NCBI GenBank assembly: GCA_963845695.1
Contig: CAWJTQ010000010.1
Coordinates: 310,001-374,000 of the forward strand
DNA length: 64,000 nt
Direction of reading: 5' to 3'
Source: CAWJTV01 sp963845695
Lineage (GTDB): Bacteria; Planctomycetota; Planctomycetia; Isosphaerales; Isosphaeraceae
The notes under the pieces were generated by a model. That model was not told the origin of the DNA. It saw only the letters and a list, made by a program, of their open reading frames with translations, and made no database searches. Of the stretch, positions 37,437 to 48,747 are shown one piece after another. Made by a program: the position numbers and the translations under genes. The number at the start of each line of letters is the position of its first letter. Positions within the stretch are counted from its first letter, which is position 1.

Positions 37437-40400
37437 ATGAGCCTGACGCAATCGGGCCCCAAGTGGGATGACACGTCATCGCCGTCCATCGCCCTGCTGG
37501 TTCAACGGTACGAGGCCGACTGGCGATCCTCGCCCGGGGTCCGCCCGAATCTGGGGGAATACCTGCCGGACGACCCGGAGCAGCGACCGGCCGTGCAGCT
37601 CGCCTTGTTGCGGGCGGATCTCGTCTTGCGCTGGAAAGCTCAGGACCGATGGCCGATCGAATGGTACCGCGACCGTTATCCTGAGCTGGATAGCGAGTCC
37701 TTGGTGGCTTTGCTGTACGAGGAGTATTGCCTGCGCGAGGAGGCCGGAGAATGGCCCCAGGCGGCGGAGTACCGGGCTCGCTTCCCCGACATCGCCGACT
37801 CGTTCCAGGAGGTCCTCGAGATTCACGACCTGATCGGCCGAGCCCGCGGACCGGAATCGCGCGGGCCTGGCCGCAACGGTACGCAATTTCCGGAGCCCGG
37901 TCAGACCATCGCAGGGTTCCGGCTGGTCGAGGAGTTGGGCCGAGGTGCATTTGCACGGGTCTATCTTGCGGAAGAGCAGCATCTGTCCGACCGGCCCGTC
38001 GCGCTGAAGGTGACGCGAACCGGTTCGCGTGAGCCGCAGACGCTGGCACGGCTCCAGCACACCCACATCGTACCCGTCTACTCCTACCGGACCGACCCGG
38101 CAACCGGTCTGCATCTGCTCTGTATGCCCTATCTCAGCCGGATCACGCTGCTCCAGATCCTCAACGATCCGGGGATCCGGTCCGCTCGCACAGGCGCGGA
38201 CCTCGTCAAGCTGCTGGACCGCATTCAGCCGCCCAACGGCACGCTGGTGGAGCACGCCGCGAGCCGCAGGGCGATCGCCCAGCGGACCTATGCCCAGGCG
38301 ATCGCCTGGTGGGCGCCCGGATGGCCGAGGCGCTTCAACACGCCCACGACCGCCAGGTCTTGCACCGCGACGTCAAGCCTTCGAACGTCCTCGTGACCGG
38401 CGATGGCTTACCGATGCTGCTGGACTTCAACCTCGCGCAGGAACCCCGGATCGACCACAGCGAGGCCGCTGGCGCCTCGGTTGGCGGGACGCTCGCCTAC
38501 ATGGCGCCGGAGCAACTGGAGGCGCTGGCGGAGGGTGGGTCGAACCACGCCGACACCCGGTCCGATCTCTATGCCCTGGGTGTCGTTCTTTTTGATTGCC
38601 TGGTGAGGGGGACGCGGTCATTTGCACCGCCGCCAAAGTCCCGGACGATGACCGAGGCCTTGCTCCGTGCGGCGGAGGCCCGCCGCGCCGCCGCGCCCCG
38701 GCTGCGCGCGACGCATCCAGACGTACCTCCCGCTCTCGAAGCCGTCGTACGCCGCTGCCTGGCCCCGGAACCGGATGATCGCTACGCCTCGGCCGCTCAG
38801 CTCGCGGCCGACCTCCAGGCGGTGGCGGATGACGGTCCGCTCCGCTTCGCCCGTGAGCCGATCACCAGCCGATGCGTGCGATGGCTCCGCAGGAATCGCC
38901 GCCGCCTGGCCTTCGCCGCACCCCTCATGCTGGCATTGGGGGTCTTCACGTATGACCTGGTCGGTGCCCGGCTCGCCTCGCTGAACCTCGAGGCGAAGGT
39001 GAAGGATTGGGTCCACAGAGGCCGGCACTCGGTCGAAGCTAGCCAGTTCGAGCTCGCGCTGAGCCACTTCGACACAGCCGCCCGACTCGCCGAAGGCGAT
39101 CCCAGGCTGCGTCGAGAGCTGTACGACGAGATCCGGGAAGAGGGGCAGCGCGCCGAGAAGACCAAGGAGATCCGGGATAAGGCCGATGAGTTGTTCAAAG
39201 ACGGGGAACGTCTTCGCTTCTCCTTGCACGGATTCAGCGGCGACCCCAAGGTCGCATCGGCGTTGACGAAGTTCTCGATTCCCGACGACCCGGACTGGAT
39301 GCGGCGGCAGCCGATCAGTCTGCTCGACGGCCCGCGTCGCGACCGGCTGATCGGTGAGGTCAATGAACTGCTCTTCCTCTGGGTCGTTGCGTTGGAAGGT
39401 GAGCAGCATGGCGACCAGGCGGCGGCCCGCCAGGCCGTCCGGATCTGCGACGTAGCGATCGCCTTCGCCACGCCGGTTGGGCCCTGGCGGACGATCCGGG
39501 AGCGGTGCGCCGCGACCCTCGCTGGCGAACAGCCACACTCCCAGGTGCCCACCCACACCGATGCGGAGATGTCGGCTCGCGGTTGCTGCCAGTGGGCACT
39601 GCTGTGTGAGTTGGAGGGTCGAACTGAGGCGGCGATCGCCTGGCTCGAGCGGGCGACCCTCCTCGACCCGTCGGACTACTGGTCTCAATTCTACCTGGGC
39701 AACTATCACAAGCGCCTCGGCCAGAACGGGCGTGCCATGGAGCATTATCAAGTGGCCGTCGCGCTCCGGCCCGACTCACCCTGGGCACGATGCAACCGTG
39801 CGGTCCTCTATCACGCGCGGGGCGACTGGGATCGGGCGCTGGAAGACCTGAATCGGGCACTGGCGTCGCCCCAAGGGGCCGACTTGCTCGAGGCCCGACT
39901 GGAACTCGGCGTCGTGAAACAGGTCCTCGGCGATGATGCAGCAGCGCGAGCCGCCTACGAGTCGGTCATCGCCGCGGGGAATGGCAACGCCTGGGCTCGA
40001 GCGGCCCGGCTCAACCGTGCAAAGCTCGACTTCGACGCCGGTGCCGTCGATCGGGCCTGGGCCGAATACTCGGCTTTGCTGACCGAGAATCCGCGAGACG
40101 CCCTGGCGCGGTGGAATCGTGCCCTGCTCGCCTTCCGGTTGGACCGCCCGGCAAAATGCGAGGCCGATCTCACGATCTTGCTCCAGGAGACCCCCGAGAA
40201 GGCCGATGAGATCCTCGCGCGCCGCGCCCTCGCTCGGCTGGCCCTCGGTCGGCTGGAAGGCGCGGAGGAGGACGCCGCCGGTGCTTACCGCCGCAAGCCG
40301 AGCCCGAGCCGCGAACGGCTCTGGGTCCGGACGCTGCTCGCCCTCCACCGGATCAAGGACCTCTTCTGGCTCAGCCGTCCCGATGACCTGACGATGCTTC

Positions 40401-41135
40401 CAGGAGCCGGGCCCTTGTTACTGGCCGACCTGCGCGAGACGGACCAGCGACTCCGCTCCTTGGCCCGGGAAACTGGGTCGGTGACGGCGGCTTCACGAGT
40501 CCATCGAACCCGCGCCGTTCTACTCAGCGCCCAGAATGACCCATCCGCAGAGGCCGAAGCCAGCCGCGCCATCACGCTGGCCCCCGAGTCGGCCGACGCC
40601 TACCTGGTGCGCGCCCGGGTTCGCCGCCGATCCGGTGATCGGCTGGCCGCCTTGGCGGACGTCGAGTCCGCCCTGAGCCTCGTGCCGGGCGATCCGCGTC
40701 TGCTTGAGCTTCGGGGCGTCCTGAAAAGTGAGTCAGGGAACCATGAGGCGGCCCTCATCGACCTGGACCGTGCCATCCTCCGGGGAGCCGCCGGGGACGG
40801 TCCGTATACCACGGGCCTCGGCCTTGATGGCCCTCGGTCGGAACGAAGACGCCGTCCGCGACTGGTCGCTCGCGCTGGACGAGGATCCGGAGGATCCTGG
40901 GGCCTATCTCGGACGGGCCCGAGCTCTGATCCAGCTCCGACTTTATGACCGGGCGCTCGTCGACCTCGAACAGGCTGCCGTATGGGCCACAGACGGTCCG
41001 ACGCTGTTACCACGGATCACGGCCGCCTACGCCTTCTGCCTGGGTTCGCGACCGGATCGATTCCCCCGGTGGCTCAACCTCGCTCGACGGGCCTGGTCGG
41101 CCTGGACGGCAACGGCTCGATCGCTTCACGACTGA
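37437..41135 (+). CDS. Large Ser/Thr kinase with TPR repeats, frameshifted
   Basis: About 1230 residues when joined. An N-terminal helical domain (LVQRYEADWRSSPGVRPNLG, CLREEAGEWPQAAEYRARFP) is the adaptor that often meets the sigma partner. The kinase domain follows: ELGRGAFARVYLAEE, RPVALKVTRTG, QVLHRDVKPSN, LLDFNLAQE where DFG would be, GGTLAYMAPEQL. The frame breaks near 38315. A membrane helix (RLAFAAPLMLALGVFTYDLV) leads to many TPR units on the other side (for example ALCELEGRTEAAIAWLERAT, GNYHKRLGQNGRAMEHYQVA). A second break near 40810 precedes the last TPRs (ALMALGRNEDAVRDWSLALD). It would sense a signal through the TPRs and act on the sigma factor; this is inference. Confidence 0.87.
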
Positions 41136-41383
41136 GTTGCGCACACCAGGGCGCCCGTGTGGCGCGTGCACGCCCCGAACGTGACGCGATCGGGAGCGGT
41201 GCGCCTGAGAACAGGTGAAGGAACAGGTGTGGCGACCTGCCCTCGATCCGTCAGCGTAAATTTGTCGGCCAAAACATTCTAAAATTAATACATCATGAAC
41301 ATTAAATTCAACTGAGTCGTGAAGCGCTCTGAGAGGCATGGATTGAGCGGGTTGAGATGACCGAGTGGATCGCCGCTGGACGA

Positions 41384-42925
41384 TCAGCCGTCCGGTGGCG
41401 ATGCGGATCTTCGGTGCCGGTTTCTCCGGAATGGTTGAGGTCCATCGCCTGTGGCCAGGCGGGAAGTCAGGTAATCGAATCCGGCCATCGGTTGGGAGAG
41501 CACAGCGTTCAGAGTAAAGACCGTCGCCAGTCCAAGGCCGGAGAAGACGGAGACCGGGAATCCCCCCCAGGGGCGACCGCGCGGAGATCGGGATCGATCC
41601 GTAACGCCCTCTTCGGTGACGGAGCAGTCCGCGTTTGCCCGAAGCTCCTGGGCTGCGTGCTCCAAATTCATGTCGCTCAACGCCGAAGGAGTCACAAAGT
41701 CGCCGACCCCGGTGGCCGGATTCTTCCGCCGATGTCCCAGCGCGACAGCTCCCAGGAGCCGAAACCCGCCCGGGCCGTTGATCACCACCAGGGCCTCGGG
41801 TTCTTTCTCACGCCCCGACAGTGTCGTGGATTCAACGTCTTTCCCCTGCGAAAGCAATGGTGCAGTGGGCGACCTCTCGTCCCATTCTTTGTTAACCACC
41901 GCGTTGAAATCGCTTGCGGCGGGCGGCGCGGGGTCGCCGTCGGACAACAGCCCCCCCGAGGGCCTGGCCGAACGCATCGCCGGCGACCCGACGGCCACGA
42001 CCAAGCCACCGGATTCGTTCGGAGGCAAAGCCGGAGTGGCCGGCGAAACTCCGTTTGAGGGTTGTGCCCCAGCTCCGGTCGAGACCGACAGTGGCGAGAT
42101 CGCCGAGGAAGGGCCGGTGGGCTCTGCGCCGGAAGCGGCCGTCGAAGGGGGACTCGCCTGGCGGGCTACCCAGAGCTGATAACCGATCGCCGTGGACGGT
42201 CCCGCTGTTCCGCTGGTATTCCCCGCGGTGATACCGAAATAGAGGGTCGAACCCGCAGGCAGCGCACCGAGTCCGCCGGACAGGGACGTGGCACCCTGGC
42301 CACCCAACGACCACTCACCGACCAGGTGACCCGACGCGTCGAAAACCTGTAATTGCATTGGGATTGTCAGGGGCGACGGATTCGACTCGAGTCCGAAGTT
42401 CAAACCCGCTGCTCCGGAACTGAGGGTCACACGGTACAGGTCGATGGGATCTCCTGAGCCGAGCGTCCCGACCACGCCAACGTACGGGAGGTCCGGGAGT
42501 TCCTGGGCCGTGGCGAAAGTATGATGAGGGGCTTTCGTCTCGGGTACAACCACATAATGGCCTTGCGGCAGACCGGGAAGGTCGGGCGAGGTGGCGGCGT
42601 CACTCTTCGAGACCCCGACACCATACCCCGAACCTGGATCGTCCACGCTCGAGGCCGATCCCGCATCATAACCTCTCGAGGTCACCGGCAATCGGACGCT
42701 GCGGCGATCGAGACCCTGGTAAGCGATAGATTTCGCCGCGGCCACAGGCTCCCGGCCTGGCAATCGTATCCCTTCGTCATACTCGCTTCCCGCCTGCCAT
42801 CCTGACAGCAGGCAACGCGTCTCCAGGACCTCGAGGCGAGGCCTTACCCGAAGGTTGGGGCGCAGCCGCTCAACCCATTCCCGGCCTGACCTCTCGGTGA
42901 GAGCTCGATCACTGGTGAATGGCAT
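41384..42925 (-). CDS. Surface protein with Planc_extracel motif and PPC-like domain
   Basis: 513 residues. The N-terminal RPRLEVLETRCLLSG (residues ~28-42) is the planctomycete extracellular-localisation motif. Residues ~140-260 contain a strand-rich module (YVGVVGTLGSGDPIDLYRVT, LPAGSTLYFGITAGNT) like bacterial pre-peptidase C-terminal domains. A Ser/Pro/Ala-rich region follows, and near the end there is one hydrophobic helix (VSVFSGLGLATVFTLNAVL) with basic residues after it. No enzyme motif was found. An ECF sigma gene lies upstream in the same direction, about 280 bases away, and may control it. Confidence 0.75.
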   Translation of the reverse strand: MPFTSDRALTERSGREWVERLRPNLRVRPRLEVLETRCLLSGWQAGSEYDEGIRLPGREPVAAAKSIAYQGLDRRSVRLPVTSRGYDAGSASSVDDPGSGYGVGVSKSDAATSPDLPGLPQGHYVVVPETKAPHHTFATAQELPDLPYVGVVGTLGSGDPIDLYRVTLSSGAAGLNFGLESNPSPLTIPMQLQVFDASGHLVGEWSLGGQGATSLSGGLGALPAGSTLYFGITAGNTSGTAGPSTAIGYQLWVARQASPPSTAASGAEPTGPSSAISPLSVSTGAGAQPSNGVSPATPALPPNESGGLVVAVGSPAMRSARPSGGLLSDGDPAPPAASDFNAVVNKEWDERSPTAPLLSQGKDVESTTLSGREKEPEALVVINGPGGFRLLGAVALGHRRKNPATGVGDFVTPSALSDMNLEHAAQELRANADCSVTEEGVTDRSRSPRGRPWGGFPVSVFSGLGLATVFTLNAVLSQPMAGFDYLTSRLATGDGPQPFRRNRHRRSASPPDG

Positions 42926-43205
42926 CGTGACTCCGTGGATGCGACTGGGGACCGTCGACCCTGCGGGCGGGATTTAACACGTCCCTCAAGACTGTGACGA
43001 GATTTCCAGACAAACCCGACAGGAAATCTCGCAACGCGTCGCCAGTAGGGATCCATCCTCTGGAGCGAAGCCTCTCCCCGGACCGGGGAGGACTCTGCAC
43101 GGATTCGTTGCATCCAGATCTTAGTCCTGGAATGCAGACGATGACAAGATGGGAGGGAAAAGACAGGTTGGCCTTGGGCCGGATGCGGGCAGAAGCGGCT
43201 CCCCG
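42926..43205 (-). other. Leader between ECF sigma gene and surface protein
   Basis: 280 bases with no supported gene. If the sigma factor controls the surface protein, its target promoter should be here. I see no repeated -35/-10 pair that also occurs upstream of the sigma gene. Confidence 0.3.
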
Positions 43206-43775
43206 TCATCCTCGAGAGATCATATCCAGGGGCCCTGGGTAGGAGTCCACCCCGCGGCGACTCAGGCGATCGCGCAGCGTTTGCCGCGCCCTCGAAAGCC
43301 GCCCTTTGATCGTCCCGACCGGGCATCTCAACTGCGACGCGGCTTCCTGGTTGGTTTTCCCCTCCAGGTAACAGAGCATCACGGGCAGCCGGTAACGATC
43401 CGGCAAGCGATTCACCTCTTCGCGGAGCAATCGGATGAGAGAGAAGTCGAGCGAGCCGGAGGGAGACTCTGCCCCGGAGTCGGTTTGATTCCTCTCGTGG
43501 ACCCGGCGTTGGGCGGCTTTGAACCGTGCCCTCTGCGCCACACGGAGGGCCACTCGATGGAGCCATGGGCCGATGGTATCGTTGCGCTTGATCGTACCCG
43601 CGCGGCTGGCCAGGAGCAGAAACGTACTCTGGAAGGCGTCCTCGGCATCGTGCGGCTCGCGGAGGACGGTGCGGCAAACCGCGAGGACCATCGGACCGTG
43701 ACGCTCGATCAAAACCCTGAAAGCGTCGGGGTCATTCGCGGTGATGTAACGATCCAGAAGCTGTCTTTCCGTCAT
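43206..43775 (-). CDS. ECF RNA polymerase sigma factor
   Basis: 189 residues; ATG 43775 follows GAGGAG nine bases upstream. Region 2 has ANDPDAFRVLIERHGPMVLA and LREPHDAEDAFQSTFLLLAS; region 4 has LPDRYRLPVMLCYLEGKTNQ and CPVGTIKGRLSRARQTLRDR. This is the common planctomycete ECF type. No anti-sigma gene is next to it; the gene downstream codes for a surface protein. A longer start at 43880 would add unrelated residues. Confidence 0.9.
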   Translation of the reverse strand: MTERQLLDRYITANDPDAFRVLIERHGPMVLAVCRTVLREPHDAEDAFQSTFLLLASRAGTIKRNDTIGPWLHRVALRVAQRARFKAAQRRVHERNQTDSGAESPSGSLDFSLIRLLREEVNRLPDRYRLPVMLCYLEGKTNQEAASQLRCPVGTIKGRLSRARQTLRDRLSRRGVDSYPGPLDMISRG

Positions 43776-43980
43776 GGCACGATGCTCCTCGAACGATCCA
43801 TACAGATACCGGCGTCCACGAGAGAGGGTTGCACCTCGGCCATTCCCATCCACGGGCCGCCACCTGGGTGCCGGCACCACTCGGCCAGGATCCCCGCTGG
43901 CTCCCTACTCCTGGACGAGAACGTTCGGCGTTCCCGACACGAATTCCTCGGTGTTCTTTCGTTTAGCACGGATCTTCATC

Positions 43981-44394
43981 GTGGCACGTAGGAAGTGGCC
44001 ACATGATGCGGCTCATTCAAAGCGCCTGAGGCGGCCTCTGCTGGAGCGAATCGTGAAACTCCGCCGTTCGAGCCTGACGGCGCGGCGGATCGCCGAGCGG
44101 CTCAACGCCGAGGGCTGGAATTCCTGCGGCGGGGCCGACGGCTTCACGAAGGATGGGGTGATCGGTCTGCTGCGGCGCTTCGGCCTGGCGGGCATTCGAC
44201 CGAGGAGTCGTGGAGCAGCTGCTGTCCTCGGGCCGGGGGAATGGTGAGCTTCGGAACTGGCCCGGCACCTGAGGATGGACCCCAAGACGCTGGACAAGTG
44301 GAGGCGGCTCCGCCGCTGGTTGCGGCAGCACCACCGGCGCTCGCCGCCCGAAGACCTGACGCGCCCGTCAGTGGGCGACCGCCGCAGAGACTGA
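43981..44394 (+). pseudogene. C-terminal remnant of a site-specific recombinase
   Basis: A single frame from about GTG 43981 encodes LLERIVKLRRSSLTARRIAE, RLNAEGW and VIGLLRRFGLAG, the helix-turn-helix part of large serine recombinases or related planctomycete transposon proteins. An in-frame TGA after GPGEW (44245-44247) interrupts it, after which ASELARHLRMDPKTLDKWRR continues in the same frame to 44394. In homologs a Trp is expected at the TGA, so TGG to TGA is the likely mutation. The N-terminal catalytic domain with its Ser is absent. It is a dead fragment left by a mobile element. Confidence 0.6.
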
Positions 44395-44995
44395 TAGCGA
44401 GCCCAACTCCGCGCAGAGGGGCGTGGTTCCGGCGCGGCGGGTGCCCATGCTCACATCCCGGTCGCGATCGATGGGGACGGCATGGGCGAGCCCATGCCGT
44501 CGGGCCTCGCATCGCCGTGTGCCGGGCCCACCCCTCAGGCAGCCTGCTGTTTCGCCTGCTGCATCTTCAATCCGAGGACCGGGGAGGATGCAACGAAGCG
44601 TGCGGCGCGGTATCCTCAAGGCGTGGGCCGTGCAACGCCAGCGAACCATTGGCAATCGCGGCCGGCGGTGCCTGACATGCGTCCGATGTGTAAAGGGTGA
44701 ATATCTCCATCACATCGACGGAATCGGGGGCGGCGAGAAAGGAGTTACGTCAAACCTACGGTGTAATGCGTGGACTAGTATCTACCCTTTCCAGACGGTC
44801 GGCGGTCCGGTGCCGCTGAACTCTAGGCGATCCCTGTTCCGAACGCCCGGCGGCACGCAGACATTGATTCAGGGGGATACACGACCAGACAGACGACACC
44901 CTCCTCGACGCCTCCTCCACTGGGGTCCCATCTCATGAGTTGAACGGAATCCATGCGTCGCAGACGGCGCGGGCCCGACCGCTCCGGTCGCGCCG
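44395..44995. other. Non-coding stretch after recombinase remnant
   Basis: 600 bases without a convincing gene. Neither a mobile-element end nor a promoter was recognised. A small signal-like frame (ATG 44953, MRRRRRGPDRSGR) lies just before the WD40 gene but in another frame. Confidence 0.35.
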
Positions 44996-47600
44996 GTGAT
45001 GCTGCTTGGACTCCTGGCTTGCTCCCAGTTCGGCTGTGGACGCCAGGCCGGCAACGCGCCAGCCAGTCCTCCAACGGCGATCGCGGCGCCGGTCGGCGCC
45101 GGGAATCGGTTCCCTGCTGACCCGCAGCTCGACCGGGGATCCCAGGCACCCGCGGCCCAGTTGAACCGCGACGTCGCGCTTCGATATCCCGGTGCCATGA
45201 GGCAGGTTCAGCAGGCCTGGGTCGATGGCGACGCCGCTGGCGTCCGGAAGCTGCTGGATGAGCAGATCCCCGGGCCCGACCCGGGCATCGAGGACCCTCG
45301 TGGGTTCGAGTGGTATTACTGGGACCGGAAGCTCAACTGGCCCGGTGTGACCCTGGCGGGGCATGCGGACGGCGTCAGGGGAGTCGCCTTCAGCCCCGAT
45401 GGGGACCGGATCGCCTCCGCCAGCGTCGACGGGACCGCGCGTGTCTGGAGCGCGGCGACCGGGCGACCGGAATGGACCCTCAAGGGACACACCGACAGCG
45501 TCTCGGGGGTGGCGTTCAACCGCGACGGCAAGCTCCTGGCCACGGCGAGCTCCGACGGGACCGTCAGGCTGTGGGATGCCGCGACCGGGGGCGCGCTCCG
45601 TACCCTCCACGGGCATCAGGGGCCGGTCTGGTGCGTCGCGTTCAGCCCCGACGGCAAGCGGCTCACTACGGGCGGCTTCGATCATGCGGTGAAGATCTGG
45701 GACGTCGCTGCTGCGCGCGAGGTCCGCACGCTGAGCGGACATACCGATCACGTGACCTCCCTCGCGTTCCGTCCCGACGGCCGGCGGCTGGCGTCGGGGA
45801 GTCGCGATCGGACCGCGATCATCTGGGACGCCGAGAGCGGCGAGCGGGTCCGCGTGCTCGAGGGCCACGGGGGCGTCGTCTGGGGCCTGTCCTTCAGCCC
45901 CGACGGTCGGAAGCTGGCGACGGCCAACGCCCGCGCGAACGGCAGCGTCACGATCTGGGACCTGGCTGGCGGGAAGCCCGAGAAGCCGCTCGAGGCGCAC
46001 TCAGGGGCCATCCTCGGCGTCGCGTACGCCCCCGACGGCGATCGGCTCGTGTCCGCGGACGACGGAGGTGGCGTCACGATCTGGAACCTCAGGACGGGGA
46101 AGGCATGGCTCTCGCTGCCGGCCCGGCTGGCCGCGGCGACGGGCGTGGCCTGGTCCGCCGCGGGCCACCGGGTCGCCTGCGCCAGCGAGGACGGGACCTT
46201 GAGTGTCTGGGACGACGCGATGGTCGAAGTCCTCCCGGCCAGGTCGGATCGACGCTTCGACGCATCGAGCTTCCGGTCGAATCCCGCCGCGCCCTACAAG
46301 GCCGAGCCCGCCGACGACGGCTCGGTGACGGTCTCCGACGCGGCGACGGGGCGCGCGGTCTCGACCTTGCGCGGCCACGCCGCGCCGGTCGTCGCGACGG
46401 CGTTCCAGCCCGGCGGGCGGCGGGTCGCGACCGCCGGCCGGGACGGTACCGTCAAGCTGTGGGAGGTCGCCACCGGGCAGGAGACGTGCTCGTTCGACGC
46501 GGGCAGCCGGGAGATCTCCGGCCTGGGCTTCGGCGCCGACGGCACGCAGCTCGCGGCCCTTGGTCGCGACGGGGTGATCAAGCTCTGGAACGCGCGACCG
46601 GCCGCGATGAGTCTCGATGCGTCGAACGCCTTCCGCGCGGAGATGGAGCGTGAGCGGACCTTCCGGCATGCGGCCGGCGAGTTCCGGGCCTCGATGGAAA
46701 TGCGTGCGATGGCCCTGAGCCCGGACGGGGAATGGCTCGCGGTCGCCGCTCCGGACGAGCCGACGCGCCTCGTCCGCGCGGCCGCGGGGTTCGGCCAGCC
46801 CGCGCCGATGGCCCTCGGGGAGGACACGAGTCATACCGTCAACGTGCTCTTCAGCTCCGACGGCAAGCGGCTCGTGACGAACCAGGTGAACGGGACATCG
46901 ACGGTGAGCCTCTGGGACCTGGCGACCGGGCGGAAGGCGGTCGCGCTGCCGGTGCAGCCCAAGGCCGTCTCCAGCCTGGCGCTCAGCCGCGACGGCGATC
47001 GGCTCGCCACGGCGTCACTCGACCAGACGCTCAAGATCTGGGACGCGCGGAGCGGCGAGCTGCTGCGCAGCCTCGCGCCCGTGACGACGGTCTTCACGGC
47101 GCTGGCGTTCAGCCCCGACGGCAAGCGGCTCGCCGCCGTGGGGCACGACCAGGCCGTCAAGATCTGGGACCTCGACGACGGCAAGGTGATCCGGTCGTTC
47201 CCGACCGGCCGGTATTTCATCTCGGGCGTGTCGTTCAGCCTCGACGGCCGATGGTTCGCCGCTCCGGCGCTCGACGGCTTCAAGCTCTGGGAGACCGGGA
47301 CCTGGCACGAGACTTATGTCGCGCTGTCGAGAGCCGGCACCGTGCCGCCAATATGGGTGGGTGGAGTTCACCTCGACCGGCAAGCGGCTCATGATCCAGG
47401 TCGGTGCCGACGTTCGCGTATGGGACAGCGAGGCCTGGCGAGAGGTCGTGACCCGGAGCAAGCCACCCTTCCCCGTCTTCTTCCGACGCCTGGCGTTGAG
47501 CCAGGACGGCCGTTTCGCCGCGACGACTGAGGGGAACGGGAGCGTGCGGCTCTGGTACCTTTCGCCCGTTGTCGTCCCTCGCGGCGCGGCCCCTCGTTAA
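44996..47600 (+). CDS. WD40-repeat propeller lipoprotein, frameshifted near the end
   Basis: About 867 residues. A leader with a lipobox (MLLGLLACSQFGCG) lacks the usual basic start; a basic stretch MRRRRRG lies 40 bases upstream in another frame, so an indel there may hide the true start. Residues ~60-110 precede a long row of WD40 units, for example LAGHADGVRGVAFSPDGDRI, LKGHTDSVSGVAFNRDGKLL and LSGHTDHVTSLAFRPDGRRL, each ending in a VRLWD/VKIWD-type strand. At least twelve units are visible, enough for two propellers. The frame shifts near 47355 and continues as GWVEFTSTGKRLMIQVGADV to 47600. It should act as a protein-binding platform outside the cytoplasm; no enzyme site is seen. Confidence 0.85.
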
Positions 47601-47821
47601 ACTCGATGCCTTCCTGCGCAGTCGGTCACCATCCCTTCGCCCTACTGACGGGACTGGTGGGCGAGACAGTTGCGTTGTGGCTCGACGCGAGGCGGCGGAG
47701 CGATGGGAGGAACAGCGAGTCGTTGCCGCAACCGTGGCCGCGTGTCCAAGAGGCCGGCGAAGGCGGCGCGAGGGTGCCCTATGCTGGAATCCTGCGAGGC
47801 TGGAATCGCAGCTTGCCCGTA

Positions 47822-47960
47822 ACGGGTGATCCATAGTTGGCGCGGACAGGTGGGTGCGGGACGACACGGGAACCTGTGACGGGTGGCCCATAGTTGGCAC
47901 GGACGGTCGGCGCGGGACGATGTCAGAACCAGGAACGGGTGGAGCAGGGACCATACTTCA
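47822..47960. repeat. 57-base tandem repeat, about 2.3 copies
   Basis: Units start at 47822 (ACGGGTGATCCATAGTTGG), 47879 (ACGGGTGGCCCATAGTTGG) and 47935 (ACGGGTGGAGCAGGGACCAT, partial). The first two agree over most of their 56-57 bases. The surrounding 410 bases (47601-48013) have no supported gene. Confidence 0.65.
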
Positions 47961-48013
47961 CGTATCCGGAACTAGGATGGACCCGATCGGTGGACGCCGG
48001 GTGGTAGACCTCG

Positions 48014-48619
48014 ATGAGCAAGCCATTTTTCATCGTCTTCATCGGGCTTGTCGTGCTACTCGGTAGCCTACGATACTCTTGCTCGGCGCAGCAGCCCGCG
48101 AAAGTCAAGAAACATGACGGACTCAGGACGGCTTGGTTCCAGAAGTACCTGAGGGCCATGAAGGAACCATCGCTCAGGGATCTGGCCGAGAAGGACCCCA
48201 CCGCGACTGTCTATCGCTTCCTCTGGTTGCCATCGTTCCACGACCCTGTCTCCCTACGTTTCGTCAAGTCCGATCGGGAACTCGTCTTGCACGCGGTCAG
48301 GCTCAAGCTCGACGACCACTACCAGCCCCTGAGGATCGTCGCGCGTAAGAGCGTCGAACTCAAGACGGCACATTGGGAATGGATCGCGAATCACCTGGCG
48401 AAGGCCAGATTCTGGGACCTCCCGACTCACAAGCCCGAGCCTTTCGGAGGACTCACGGTCGATGGACACATACTAATCATTGAGGGTGCGAGCGACGGCA
48501 GGTATCACATTGTCGTGAGAAACAACCCCCCAGGGGGTGATTTCGTAGACCTCTGTCAGGCGATGCTCTTCATGTCCGGGATCGATATGCGGAAGCTTTG
48601 GTTTGATTACCGCGACTGA
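48014..48619 (+). CDS. Secreted protein of unknown function
   Basis: 201 residues. A signal peptide (KPFFIVFIGLVVLLGSLRYS, then CSAQQ) suggests a secreted protein or a lipoprotein. The mature part mixes helices and strands (TATVYRFLWLPSFHDPVSLR, VTVDGHILIIEGA-like) and contains the paired WEWIANHLAKARFWDLPTHK. No known catalytic motif. It is not in a clear operon; an ATP-binding kinase-like gene follows after about 130 bases. Confidence 0.7.
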   Translation: MSKPFFIVFIGLVVLLGSLRYSCSAQQPAKVKKHDGLRTAWFQKYLRAMKEPSLRDLAEKDPTATVYRFLWLPSFHDPVSLRFVKSDRELVLHAVRLKLDDHYQPLRIVARKSVELKTAHWEWIANHLAKARFWDLPTHKPEPFGGLTVDGHILIIEGASDGRYHIVVRNNPPGGDFVDLCQAMLFMSGIDMRKLWFDYRD

Positions 48620-48747
48620 AAGTGCGGCGGTCCAACGGGAGAGGTCAAAGTCTGCTCGATCCAGGCACAAGGGTGAACCATGAACGAGCCGTTACGGGTC
48701 ACCTCGTTCTTCCGATCGGAAGTGAAATTGTAGTGGCTCTCACCCAT

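Noticed and set aside
45310..46653. 447-codon plus-strand frame and minus-strand frame 46001-46834
   Set aside because: Both overlap the WD40 gene and show the periodic Arg/Gly/Asp pattern expected from a shifted reading of WD40 repeats.
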